From the NCBI GenBank assembly GCA_015233615.1, contig JADFXJ010000014.1, forward strand, positions 1 through 47,471: a stretch of DNA of 47,471 nt, in the 5' to 3' direction. A model generated the notes under the pieces. That model was not told the origin of the DNA. It did no database searches and saw only the letters and a program-made list of their open reading frames with translations. The DNA is from Nitrospirota bacterium. GTDB lineage: Bacteria; Nitrospirota; Thermodesulfovibrionia; Thermodesulfovibrionales; Magnetobacteriaceae. Positions 1 through 9,400 of this stretch are shown in pieces. The translations under genes were made by a program, and so were the position numbers. The stretch's first letter is position 1, and the number at the start of each line of letters is the position of its first letter.

Positions 1-1916
1 TATTCGAGGCGGTTAAAAACTCCGCACTCATACACAAGTCCGGCGGAGGCACGGGGTTTAGTTTCTCCAGTTTACGTCCGAAGGGCGACATGGTCGGCTC
101 TACGAAAGGTATTTCGTCCGGGCCCATATCTTTCATGACCGTATTTGATACCGCGACGGAGGCCGTAAAACAGGGAGGCACCAGGAGGGGCGCAAACATG
201 GCCATACTGCGCGTGGACCACCCCGATATAGTGGACTTCATAACCTGCAAGGAAAACAGCGAAAAACTCAATAACTTCAACGTATCCGTGGCGCTGACCG
301 AAGCGTTCATGAACGCACTCGAAGCAAAGTCGGAGTATCAGTTGATCAATCCGCGGGGCGGCAAAGTGGTAAAGACCCTGGAGGCGGCCTACATATTCGA
401 CCTTATCGTAAAACACGCGTGGAAAAACGGCGAGCCCGGTATAGTCTTTCTCGACAGGATTAACGCGTCCAATCCCACTCCCCAGATAGGCGAGATAGCC
501 TCTACGAATCCCTGCGGCGAACAGCCACTCCTGCCTTACGAATCCTGTAACCTGGGCTCGATTAACCTCTCCAGGATGGTTAAAAAGATTGGCGGCGAGG
601 AGTTCGGAATCGACTGGGAAAAACTTAAACACGTAACCCGGAAGGCCGTCCATTTCCTCGATAACGTCATAGACATCAACAAGTACCCTCTCAAGACTAT
701 CGGGGAGATTACGCGCTCCAACAGAAAAATAGGCCTCGGCATAATGGGTTGGGCCGACATGCTCATACGGTTGGGGATACCCTATAATTCCGGGCAGGCC
801 CTCAGCCTCGCCGAAGAGGTAATGAAAACCATAAGGGACGAGGGAATGAACTCCTCCGAATCCCTCGCAAACTCAAGAGGCGTATTTCCCAACTATACCG
901 GCAGCATACACGACGGGGGCCGAAAACTCAGAAACGCCACCATCACCACTATTGCACCGACCGGTAGCCTCTCGATAATCGCGGGATGCTCCTCCGGCAT
1001 CGAGCCCATATTTGCCGTTTCCTACATAAGAAACGTGATGGATAACTCCAGGCTGATAGAGGTTAACCCATACTTCGACTCCATAGCCCGCAAGCGCAAG
1101 TTCCACTCGCCGGAGCTGATGGAAGAGATAGCGCGTCAATCCTCGCTCTCGGGCGTTACCGCGGTGCCTCAGGACGTGCGGGAGATCTTCGTTACCGCCC
1201 ACGACATAGGCCCCGAGTACCATATAAGGATGCAGGCCGCATTTCAGAAACACGTGGACAACGCCGTATCGAAGACGGTTAACTTCCCAAACGACGCCAC
1301 CGCCGACGACATCAGGCAGACTTACGTTCTGGCCTACAAACTCGGCTGCAAGGGCGTAACCGTTTACAGGGACGGCTCCCGCGAAGTCCAGGTGCTCTCC
1401 ACGGGAGGAAGTAAGCAGGCCCGCACTGACGTACCTGCCAAAGCCGCAAAGATAATGCCCAAAAAGAGACCGAGAATCATAAAGGGTACCACGCAGGCGA
1501 TGCTCACCGGCTGCGGAAACCTCTACGTTACCGTAAACGAGGACGAAAACGCCCATCCCTTCGAAATATTCAACCACATCGGAAAGGCCGGCGGATGTGC
1601 GGCCAGCCAATCGGAGGCTATAGGCAGGCTCGTCTCCCTCGCACTGAGGTGTAACATCGACCTGGACGAGATCATCAAGCAGTTGAAGGGCATATCGTGC
1701 CACCAGCCGATCTGGGCAAACGGCGGCAAAATATCCTCCTGTGCCGACGCCATAGCCAAGGCGATAGAGAACTACACCGACGAGGAAGCCGGAAGCCACG
1801 GCAAGAAGTATCTCGTAAACATGCTGATGGGAGCCTGTCCGGAGTGCGGAGGAGTCGTGGAACACGAGAGCGGATGCTCGATTTGCCATGACTGTGGCTA
1901 TACGAAGTGCGAGTAA
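1..1916 (+). CDS. nrdJ: Adenosylcobalamin-dependent (class II) ribonucleotide reductase, 5'-truncated by the window edge
   Basis: Reduces ribonucleotides to deoxyribonucleotides in the cytoplasm using a B12-derived radical, with no need for oxygen. The frame is open from base 3, so the N-terminus lies outside the window and the Met at base 90 is internal. Visible signatures are the substrate loop SGGGTGFSFS, the active-site segment NPCGEQPLLPYESCNLGS (Asn, Cys and Glu radical-site residues), the barrel core, then a C-terminal TSCPD-type domain (AMLTGCGNLYVTV, GGCAASQSEAIGR). The tail is Cys-rich (CPECGG...CSICHDCGYTKC), fitting a zinc-ribbon or shuttle-cysteine tail of B12-dependent RNRs. Its last 29 nt overlap the next gene. 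Family assignment is secure; the missing allosteric/N-terminal part cannot be judged. Confidence 0.96.
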   Translation, partial: FEAVKNSALIHKSGGGTGFSFSSLRPKGDMVGSTKGISSGPISFMTVFDTATEAVKQGGTRRGANMAILRVDHPDIVDFITCKENSEKLNNFNVSVALTEAFMNALEAKSEYQLINPRGGKVVKTLEAAYIFDLIVKHAWKNGEPGIVFLDRINASNPTPQIGEIASTNPCGEQPLLPYESCNLGSINLSRMVKKIGGEEFGIDWEKLKHVTRKAVHFLDNVIDINKYPLKTIGEITRSNRKIGLGIMGWADMLIRLGIPYNSGQALSLAEEVMKTIRDEGMNSSESLANSRGVFPNYTGSIHDGGRKLRNATITTIAPTGSLSIIAGCSSGIEPIFAVSYIRNVMDNSRLIEVNPYFDSIARKRKFHSPELMEEIARQSSLSGVTAVPQDVREIFVTAHDIGPEYHIRMQAAFQKHVDNAVSKTVNFPNDATADDIRQTYVLAYKLGCKGVTVYRDGSREVQVLSTGGSKQARTDVPAKAAKIMPKKRPRIIKGTTQAMLTGCGNLYVTVNEDENAHPFEIFNHIGKAGGCAASQSEAIGRLVSLALRCNIDLDEIIKQLKGISCHQPIWANGGKISSCADAIAKAIENYTDEEAGSHGKKYLVNMLMGACPECGGVVEHESGCSICHDCGYTKCE

Positions 1917-3792
1917 GCTGAGGCTCCGTCAGGGAGGCTCTATCAATGGGCTCAGAGGTCCTGCAGACCTCGTGATCTTTTACGCCTTGCTTTGCGTCGT
2001 GCTGTCGGTCATTCTCATGGCCCTGAACGCAAAAATTCCCATGGTCGGGTGTGACAACAGGTACTTCCTGACAAGGCTGCTGGACAGTTACCTCTATTAC
2101 CTGAAAAACGGGCCGGCCGTCGAGTGGTGGACGCCGTCTTTCGCCGGAGGTCTTCCCTCTTATCCAAACCCCCAGCAGGTGCAGTTTACCCTTAACGCAC
2201 TTCTGGTTTTTTTCGTCAACCCATGGGTCTCTTTCGTCGCCACGGTGGCCGTGTTCGTAGTTATCTCTTATTTCAGCGTATACCGGCTGTTTCGCGGGGT
2301 ACTGAGTTTTACCCATGCCGATTCGGTGCTCGCGGCGGTGCTGTTTTGTACGAGCGCGTTTTATCTCGTACACATGATGGTGGGACACATGAACTGGGAA
2401 ACCTTCCCGTTGATACCCTTGTCTGTGCTGCTCCTTGCCGACGCGAGTATTCCGGTATGTGTCGCAGTCATAGGACTAACCCTTGTGGCCGCCTCCATGG
2501 TCTATTCGGGAGGGGGGCAGCTCGCCTCCGTCGCAGCCCTGTCCGTGCTGATGTCCGTTAACGTGATATATATCTTTTCGAGAAGCGTAAAGCGCGATTA
2601 TATGCGGCTTTGGCGATGCGTGGCATGGGCGGCGACTGCGTCGGCCTGCCTGTGCGCCTCGAAGATAGCCGCGGTAATAAGCTTCATGAGGTTTTTCCCC
2701 CGCCACATAAGCGACGTGTACAACGTAGGGTTGCTAAAAGGGTTTTTGGGGACGGCGGCGCAGCTTTTTTATAGCCCGGTGGCGCTCTTTTTTCTGGAGC
2801 CTTCCAAAGTTAAGAGCACTATGAGCGGATTTTTGGGCATTATCGCGTCGCATTGGGAATATGACATCGGTCTTTCGCCCGTGGTGTTGGTTATCGCGCT
2901 TTTGTCGGTAAAAAACATGGGCACGATAGGCGGGAGGATCTTTTCACGGGAAAACGTCCCCTACGTAATACTCCTCCTTTTCACGATATGGGTTACCCTT
3001 GAACTTACACTGGCCAGAGGTTACGTGTACACCTTTTTGAAGGGGCTTCCTTATTTCAGGAGCCTGCACGTAAATACCCGTTACGCCGCCGTTTTTATAT
3101 TACCGGTCGTCATTGGGGCGCTATACGCGTTTCGGATATCTTTCAGCGGAGGAGTCCTGCGGCCGGTTTACAGGCGGTACGGGGCTCTGGCTTTGGCGTG
3201 CCTGGCGGCGGCGTTATTTTTACGTTACATGGCCGTGCCCGGGGAACTCGGCTGTAACAACCTCGACGTGGAAACGGTAATAACCGGCTGGAAAAACCTG
3301 CGCGCGCACTACAAGGAATTCAAGATATACGCAATCTTTAACATCAACGAAGAAGACACGTTTTTAACGGGAATAAGCAGCGGCTTAATCACGGAACCCA
3401 TCTTTGGATACGGATACGATGGATACGGATACAATGTAACGGACTACGTTATCGAGACAGACAGCGGTTTTACCGGCACCGTGAAAAGGGGACACTTCAA
3501 CATGATCAATCCGGCCGGCATGGTTTTTCCGGCGGAAAACGGTCTCTCTCCCTTTAACTTGATTAACGAAAGCGACAAGGAGAATTTCGTGAATTTCAGC
3601 AACTATAAACCTACGACCTGGAAACTATCCACTACACAGCGCGTGTGCAACTATGTTTCCCTGCTTTCACTGGTTGTAATTGCAGCCATGGCGGCCATGT
3701 GTATCCAGCGACGTTTAAAGAGGGGCAGCGACTATTTTAATGCTCGAACTACAGTCGATAGACGAAAAGCAGCCCTTCTTATCAAAGAGTAA
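1888..3792 (+). CDS. Polytopic membrane protein, GT-C/YfhO-like, function unknown
   Basis: A 634-residue inner-membrane protein with about 10-12 hydrophobic helices and a final TM segment near the C-terminus (LSLLVVIAAMAAMC) before a basic tail. The N-terminal part has the layout of YfhO/GT-C lipid-linked-sugar glycosyltransferases: an acidic-aromatic loop after TM1 (CDNRYFLTRLLDSY), then WWTPSFAGGLP with a Pro-rich stretch and a helix series containing GHMNWE. Those are family-like features; the donor and acceptor are unknown. A soluble loop near residues 470-590 is Gly/Tyr-rich (YGYDGYGYN). The ATG start overlaps nrdJ by 29 nt; no in-frame Met closer to the first helix exists, though GTG codons do, so the start is uncertain. 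Likely co-transcribed with nrdJ. Confidence 0.8.
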   Translation: MTVAIRSASKLRLRQGGSINGLRGPADLVIFYALLCVVLSVILMALNAKIPMVGCDNRYFLTRLLDSYLYYLKNGPAVEWWTPSFAGGLPSYPNPQQVQFTLNALLVFFVNPWVSFVATVAVFVVISYFSVYRLFRGVLSFTHADSVLAAVLFCTSAFYLVHMMVGHMNWETFPLIPLSVLLLADASIPVCVAVIGLTLVAASMVYSGGGQLASVAALSVLMSVNVIYIFSRSVKRDYMRLWRCVAWAATASACLCASKIAAVISFMRFFPRHISDVYNVGLLKGFLGTAAQLFYSPVALFFLEPSKVKSTMSGFLGIIASHWEYDIGLSPVVLVIALLSVKNMGTIGGRIFSRENVPYVILLLFTIWVTLELTLARGYVYTFLKGLPYFRSLHVNTRYAAVFILPVVIGALYAFRISFSGGVLRPVYRRYGALALACLAAALFLRYMAVPGELGCNNLDVETVITGWKNLRAHYKEFKIYAIFNINEEDTFLTGISSGLITEPIFGYGYDGYGYNVTDYVIETDSGFTGTVKRGHFNMINPAGMVFPAENGLSPFNLINESDKENFVNFSNYKPTTWKLSTTQRVCNYVSLLSLVVIAAMAAMCIQRRLKRGSDYFNARTTVDRRKAALLIKE

Positions 3793-3801
3793 AGGGCTGC
3801 T
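3768..3801 (+). terminator. Hairpin at the end of the membrane-protein gene
   Basis: Perfect 10-bp arms (AGCAGCCCTT / AAGGGCTGCT) separated by 14 nt. The stop codon of the membrane-protein gene lies at the loop/right-arm boundary. No clear T-run follows, so it may be a transcript-stabilising stem rather than a classical intrinsic terminator. Confidence 0.5.
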
Positions 3802-3870
3802 CACCGGCCTAACTGACGGGTTAGAAGGGTAGACATATACAAGCGCGACAGTCTTCACCTAAAAGTTAAT

Positions 3871-3918
3871 ATGAATGATTCATACTAAAATATTATTATT
3901 ATGAATCATTCATACTAA
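3871..3918. repeat. Two near-palindromic 18-nt boxes spaced 30 bp apart
   Basis: ATGAATGATTCATACTAA at 3871 and ATGAATCATTCATACTAA at 3901 differ at one base. Each 13-nt core (ATGAATSATTCAT) is an almost perfect palindrome, and the two cores are reverse complements of each other. The 30-bp spacing is close to three helical turns, as expected for paired operator sites. No regulator is identified. Confidence 0.5.
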
Positions 3919-4091
3919 TGTAATTATTATAAGCCCCGGTAGGTTACAGATAGGATACACATTGAAAAAAAATGAAAAAAAAATGAAGATTTTTTTAACG
4001 TACCAATCAAATTTCAAAGATACTTTCACGCACACTCTTATAAAGAGCCGATTATATTAATAACGTGTTAACATTTCCTGCTCCCCGAAAA

Positions 4092-4170
4092 TCTCCGAAA
4101 AGCCTACAAAGATTTGCCGGAAAACCTACAAAAGAGTCTCCGAAAAGCCTACAAAGAGTCTCCGAAGAGC
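4092..4170. repeat. Short tandem repeat array upstream of proB
   Basis: About 3.5 copies of a 21-23 nt unit of the form TCTCCGAAAAGCCTACAAAG, starting near 4092, 4113 (divergent), 4137 and 4159 (partial). It is non-coding and ends about 110 nt before the proB start. Confidence 0.6.
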
Positions 4171-4280
4171 TATTTGTTATTTAACCGGTGTTAGAATGTT
4201 ATAATAATATCCATGTTAATGGCAGACGGAAGAGGCATCGGTCTTAATGGATTTGCAAAACACTGCTTCGTAAACTTGTT

Positions 4281-5378
4281 ATGGACATAGTAGTCGTTAA
4301 AATCGGCAGCAGTATTTTAACTACCGAGGACGGGCTTGACGAAAACCGCATAGGACAGTTAGCCGGTGATATATCGGCGTTACAAGACGCCGGGTATAAG
4401 ACGGTAGTCGTATCCTCCGGAGCCGTAGCGGCGGGAAGAAATAAGCTCGGCATCCAGGGGCGCATACTCGATATAAACCTCAAGCAGGCAGCCGCCGCCA
4501 TCGGCCAGAGTGCACTTGTGTGGGCCTATGAGCGCTCATTCGGTAAGTTCGGCAAAAAGGTAGCCCAGGTGCTCCTGACGCGCGACGCCTTCTCCGACAG
4601 GCGAAGGTACCTTAACGCCAGAAACACGCTCATGACTCTGCTGAACTTCAACGTCATCCCCATAATCAACGAAAACGACACGGTATCCATAGACGAACTC
4701 AAATTCGGCGACAACGACCATCTCGCCGCCCTCGTGGCTTCCCTCGTCAACGCAGGCACTCTAGTTATCCTCTCCGACGTAGACGGCCTTTACTCGGACA
4801 ACCCGAGGAAAAACAATAAAGCCCGCATCATCCCCTTCGTCGGTGAAATAACCCCGGAAATAGAGCAGATGGCTAAAGGGGCCGGCAGTATATCGGGCAC
4901 GGGAGGAATGTACTCAAAAATAGTCGCAGCCAAAATAGCGGTACGCCACGGAGTTACCGTAAGAATCATAAACGGCAGGGAAACCGGCCTTCTCGGATCA
5001 GTATTCAACGGCAATCCTGCCGGCACTACTTTCGGGCCTGCGCCTGAAAAGCTTGCCGCCAGAAAAGGCTGGATTGCCACGGGCATACACTCCAAGGGCT
5101 CTCTGCACCTCGACGACGGAGCCGTCAACGCCATTACAACCGGGGGGAAAAGTCTCCTGCCCTCCGGCGTGAAGTCCATTAGTGGCGAATTCGACAGGGG
5201 CGACGCCGTTTACTGCCTCTCACCAAAAGGCAGGAAGATAGCCAAGGGCCTCGTCAACTATGGCTCCCGTGAGCTGGCGAAAATCATTGGGCTTAAGACT
5301 TCCCATATACAGAAAGCCCTGGGCTTCAAGTACTCTGACGAGGTAATTCACAGAGACAACATGGCCATTGTGCCATGA
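4281..5378 (+). CDS. proB: Glutamate 5-kinase with C-terminal PUA domain
   Basis: Phosphorylates L-glutamate to glutamyl 5-phosphate, the first step of proline synthesis in the cytoplasm. Residues 1-255 form the amino-acid kinase fold: VVVKIGSSILT at the start, VVSSGAVAAG, INENDTVS, FGDNDHLAALVA and the GTGGMYSKIVAA loop that contacts ATP. Residues about 275-360 match the PUA domain of full-length enzymes (KGSLHLDDGA, GEFDRGDAV, YGSRELAKIIG). At 365 residues it has the usual length. The ATG start gives the standard N-terminus, but no SD motif precedes it. No proA is adjacent; the gene stands alone and converges on the radical SAM gene. Confidence 0.95.
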   Translation: MDIVVVKIGSSILTTEDGLDENRIGQLAGDISALQDAGYKTVVVSSGAVAAGRNKLGIQGRILDINLKQAAAAIGQSALVWAYERSFGKFGKKVAQVLLTRDAFSDRRRYLNARNTLMTLLNFNVIPIINENDTVSIDELKFGDNDHLAALVASLVNAGTLVILSDVDGLYSDNPRKNNKARIIPFVGEITPEIEQMAKGAGSISGTGGMYSKIVAAKIAVRHGVTVRIINGRETGLLGSVFNGNPAGTTFGPAPEKLAARKGWIATGIHSKGSLHLDDGAVNAITTGGKSLLPSGVKSISGEFDRGDAVYCLSPKGRKIAKGLVNYGSRELAKIIGLKTSHIQKALGFKYSDEVIHRDNMAIVP

Positions 5379-5435
5379 CCGTTATGCCATCTTATACCAG
5401 CTTGCAGTCATAAGAGCAAAGGGCAAAAGGATTTT

Positions 5436-5513
5436 TTAACCACGAAAAACACGAAAAGCACGAAAAGAGGGAAACAATCCTTTTTTCGTGGTTTTCGTGG
5501 TTTTCGTGGTTAA
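5436..5513. repeat. Long imperfect palindrome of CACGAAAA units between convergent genes
   Basis: Two 35-nt arms, 5436-5470 and 5479-5513, pair with about three mismatches around an 8-nt loop. Each arm is built from tandem ACCACGAAAA-like units. Related half-sites occur at 39849-39870 and 45291-45333. It probably works as a bidirectional terminator for proB and the radical SAM gene; it belongs to a dispersed repeat family within this window. Confidence 0.8.
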
Positions 5514-5557
5514 ATGCCTTTTTCATCTCTTGTACTTTATATTACCCTTATGATTTA

Positions 5558-6322
5558 TCAGAGCACTTCCACGGGGATATCGAGAGCTGCCGCCAGCCTG
5601 TTCACCACGTCGTCCAGGAAATGCTTATCCAGCCAGAGATTCATGTTTAACCCTTTGTAAATGCGCTCCGTTTTGAAGGCGTAGTTCATCGTATCGACGA
5701 CAACGGAATCCGCGTATGGCCTTATCATGCCGGCGAGTGTCTCAGGGTTCATCGGCAACACAGGGCCGACGAATACGAAGGTACTGATGCCTTTTTCGTG
5801 AAGCTTCCTGAGGGCACCCAGGCGTGCCCCGATGGGCGGGGCCTTTGGCTCAAAAATCCGCTTTATCTTTTCGTCGTCGGTGGTGATGGTTAATCCTACG
5901 GATATATCGTCGAAACGGCTTATTAGATCGATATCGCGTGACACCAGAGGAGATTTCGTGAGTATCTCCACCGGGTACTGGTACTGGAGCAGCACCTCGA
6001 GACACTGCCTGGTTATCCTGTATTTGGCCTCAGCCAGCTGATAGGGGTCGGTTACGGAACTGAGGATTACGTTACCCCTCTTAGCCTTTTCGAGCTGTTT
6101 TTTAAGGAGTTGCGGAGCGTTAAGTTTAACGTCGACGAAATGACCCCACATCTGGGTGTGCCGGGTAAAGCGCTTCATGAAGGTGGCGTAACAGTAGCGG
6201 CAGCCGTGGGAGCACCCAATATATGGATTTATGCAGTAATCGACGCCGGGAATCCCGGATTTCGTGAGGATTGACCTGGCTTCAACCTCTTCCAGCGAAA
6301 GTACCATGCAGGATTTTACCAT
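5558..6322 (-). CDS. Radical SAM protein of the SplB/Rv2578c-like (SPL) family
   Basis: An approximately 254-residue protein with the iron-sulfur motif CSHGCRYCY (CxxxCxxC) preceded by INPYIGCSHGC, typical of SPL-family radical SAM proteins. It also has the family hallmarks SSVTDPYQ and LTKSPLVSRD. These enzymes cleave SAM to a 5'-deoxyadenosyl radical; the substrate here is not evident, and it is not necessarily a DNA photoproduct lyase. The frame extends upstream to 6511, but that extension is unlike the family, so I placed the start at the Met at 6322; the Met at 6307 is equally possible and neither has a strong SD. Transcribed convergently with proB. Confidence 0.85.
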   Translation of the reverse strand: MVKSCMVLSLEEVEARSILTKSGIPGVDYCINPYIGCSHGCRYCYATFMKRFTRHTQMWGHFVDVKLNAPQLLKKQLEKAKRGNVILSSVTDPYQLAEAKYRITRQCLEVLLQYQYPVEILTKSPLVSRDIDLISRFDDISVGLTITTDDEKIKRIFEPKAPPIGARLGALRKLHEKGISTFVFVGPVLPMNPETLAGMIRPYADSVVVDTMNYAFKTERIYKGLNMNLWLDKHFLDDVVNRLAAALDIPVEVL

Positions 6323-6352
6323 ATATGGCAGATAAAAGACCAACGTAATGTC

Positions 6353-6382
6353 TTGCAAAATATGTAAGAAACAGTCTACAAT
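6353..6382 (+). promoter_or_regulatory. Possible sigma-70-type promoter for the HD-GYP operon
   Basis: TTGCAA (6353-6358) and TACAAT (6377-6382) are separated by 18 nt in a locally AT-rich stretch about 110 nt upstream of the TTG start. This is a pattern match only. Confidence 0.3.
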
Positions 6383-6474
6383 TATATTATAATAAGATTT
6401 ATAGTCATAACGTCTGTCAAAACGTTTTAAACGGCGCGTCATAACGCATGTACCGTGCATAGGCGGTAAGTTTC

Positions 6475-6483
6475 GGAGGAGGT
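6475..6483 (+). promoter_or_regulatory. Strong ribosome binding site that fixes a TTG start
   Basis: GGAGGAGGT lies 9 nt upstream of TTG at 6493, supporting translation from this non-ATG codon; no in-frame ATG gives a complete Hpt domain. Confidence 0.7.
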
Positions 6484-6492
6484 AATTATATA

Positions 6493-9400
6493 TTGTCAGA
6501 GACGAACTCACCTTTAAAGGAAAAGCTTAAAGAGCTAAAAAACAACTACGTACGACAACTACCGGGGCGACTGCAACAAATAAAGGAAATGTGGCATCGG
6601 GCAAAAGCCAGAAAAGAAGCTCTCGAAACCATAGAAGCCCATGAAGCTCTGGTGGAAGCCCACAGGATGGTACATAATCTCTATGGCTCGTGCACGACTT
6701 TCGGCCTCTCCACTTTAACCGTATATTCGAAGGAACTCGAAGTTACATTAAAGAACCTGTTAGAGGATGGCGCCACTTTAAGCGAAGAAATCGAAGATTC
6801 CATAAAGAAGACATTGTCCATTATAGAAAGCCAGATAGAAAAACTTCCGGATGGTTCTGCCGATGCTAAGACGACGGGGGGCCAACTACCGGAAAGAGCC
6901 GCCGATGCAGATACGACAGAGGGCCAATTACCGGATAGATCAGCCACGTGCGATTATGAAAGTGGCCTGGTACTTATTTTCTATAAAAACCCGGATTCCC
7001 TGCACGTCATAAGAGCAATGCTCGAAGAAGCCTGCTTTTCCGTAATATCGATTAACTCGGTCGAAGAGTTGGGAGGCGCACTCGGGCACTACAAACCCAT
7101 CGCAGCCATCGTAGACGTAACCGAAAACGAACTCGACAAAACAGGCGTTCAACGCTTCAAAGAGATACACCAGAAGATTGCTCCGTCGGTGCCATTCATA
7201 TTCATCTCGGACAAGACGGATTTCCAGAACAGGTTAGCAACTGCCTCCGCCTGTGGGATCGCCCACTTTACGGAACCCGTGGAACCAACTGCGATTATCG
7301 AAAAAATAAAAGGGTTGACGGTAAAGCATACCAGGGAACCTTACCGCATCCTGATACTCGATGACGAGCCGGACATCGCAAACTTCTACTCCCTCGTTTT
7401 GCAGAACGAAGGCATGATGACCATGCCTATAAACGACCCTGGCAAAATATTAGCCGTACTGGGCGAGTTTTACCCGGATCTTATCCTTATGGACATGTAC
7501 ATGCCGGGATGCACCGGCATGGACGTAGCCAGAGTAGTCAGGCAGATAGAGGAGTACGTTAGCATCCCCATAGTCTTCCTTTCGAGTGAATCGGACGTCG
7601 ACAAACAACTGCGCGCCATGAGCGTGGGAGGCGACGACTTTCTGAATAAATCCATACAAGTGGAGCACCTCATATCCTCCGTAACCATTCGGGCCGAGAG
7701 AATGCGCATAATACGGTCTCTCAACAAGCTGGAGGACTATAGCCAAACGCTGGAGAAAGAGGTGCTAAAGCGCACCTCGGAACTGAAAACCACCTACGAG
7801 GTATTAAAGGATAAATCTAATCAGTTAGAAGTGCTTAACAAACACCTCGAAAACAGGGTACAGGCTGAGATCAAGCAGCACAGGGAAAAAAACCAGCTCC
7901 TGCAAATAGGTATCGCACTGTCTTCGGAGGAGTGCCTGGACAACCTTCTCGAAATGATAGTAGTGGAGGCCATGAACTTCACGAGTGCCGATGGAGGAAC
8001 GCTCTACATAAAAAATGACGACGATACCGCAATCGTCTTTAAAATTCTTCGCAACACAAGCATGAACTTTCAGATGGGTGGCGGTGGATGCAGCTCCGGC
8101 GTCAATAAGGTAACTTTTCCCCCTCTGAAACTCTATAACGCCGACGGAGAGAAAAACACCCACCAGGTAGCGGTCTACGTAGCTTTAAGCGGTGAGACGG
8201 TAAACATACCCGACGTATATGACGTGGAGGGCTTTGACTTCAAGGGAACTAAGGCGTTCGACAAAAACACGGGCTACCGCTCCAAGTCCATGCTCGTTAC
8301 GGCTCTCAGAAACCACGAAAATGAAATCATAGGCGTACTGCAGCTCATAAACTCACAAGACGAAGGTGGTAACGTAATTCCATTTTCCGGAGAGTACCAG
8401 GACGTTGTGGAGTCCCTGGCGTCACAGGCAGCCATAGCCATAACTAACACAACACTCATATCCGACCTCAAAAACCTTTTGGATGCTTTCATAAAGGTCA
8501 TAGCCACTGCTATTGACGAAAAATCCCCGTATACGGGCGGCCACATACGCCGCGTGGCGGAACTCACACTGGAAATAGCCAGAGGGTTGAGCAACAGCGC
8601 GGAGGAGCGCTGGCAAGACTTCGACCTGCCCCCGGACGAGGAAAACGAGCTTAAGATAGCCGGATGGATGCACGACATAGGGAAGATCACCACACCCGAA
8701 TACGTCGTGGACAAGGCCACTAAACTCGAAACCATCTACGACAGGATACATACCGTGGAAGCTAAATTCGAAATCCTGAAAAGGGATATCGAAAACGAAT
8801 ACCTGCGAAAAAAGATCGAAATCCTGTCCACGCACGGCTCCATATCGCAAGAGGCTCTGGACGATATAGACGCATCCAGAGCCGCCCGAATAAAAAAGGC
8901 CGATCAAGACCTCGACTTCATAAGAATTGCCAACATAGGCGGTGAGTTTATGGCAGACGACAAGATAAAGCAGTTAAAGGAAATCTCATCCATTACCATA
9001 GACATAAATGGCGTTATAACGCCTGTCCTTACCGGCAACGAGGTATACAACCTCAGCATCAAACGCGGCACCCTTAACGAGGAGGAGCGGATTATCATAC
9101 AAAATCATGTCGTGCTTTCCAGAAAAATGCTCGCCCGGTTGCCGTGGCCAAAAAAGCTCAGACACGTATGCGAGATAGCCAGCGAACACCACGAAAAGCT
9201 CAATGGCTCCGGTTACCCCTCCGGCCTCACCGCAGAGGAGATCTCTACCAAGTCCCGCATTCTGGCAATCGCAGACATATTCGATGCCCTTAGCGCCATA
9301 GACAGGCCATACAAGAAGGGAAAAACACTATCCGAATGTATAAAAATAATAGAAGGAATGGCAAAAGGCGGACACATAGACAAAGAGATCATGGACTTCT

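Larger units (their letters stand above)
3802..4280. other. Gene-free, AT-rich, repeat-bearing spacer
   Basis: About 480 nt with no credible reading frame. It contains an operator-like pair of direct repeats (3871-3918), A-rich runs near 3965-4000 and a short tandem array (4092-4170). No SD-like sequence is visible in front of proB. Confidence 0.6.

Noticed and set aside
873-1889. Long open frame antisense to nrdJ
   Set aside because: It is the shadow of a well-conserved coding sequence; its translation matches nothing and lacks a supported start.
4077-4170. CRISPR-like array upstream of proB
   Set aside because: Units are 21-23 nt head-to-tail with no spacers, so it is a simple tandem repeat; no cas genes are present.
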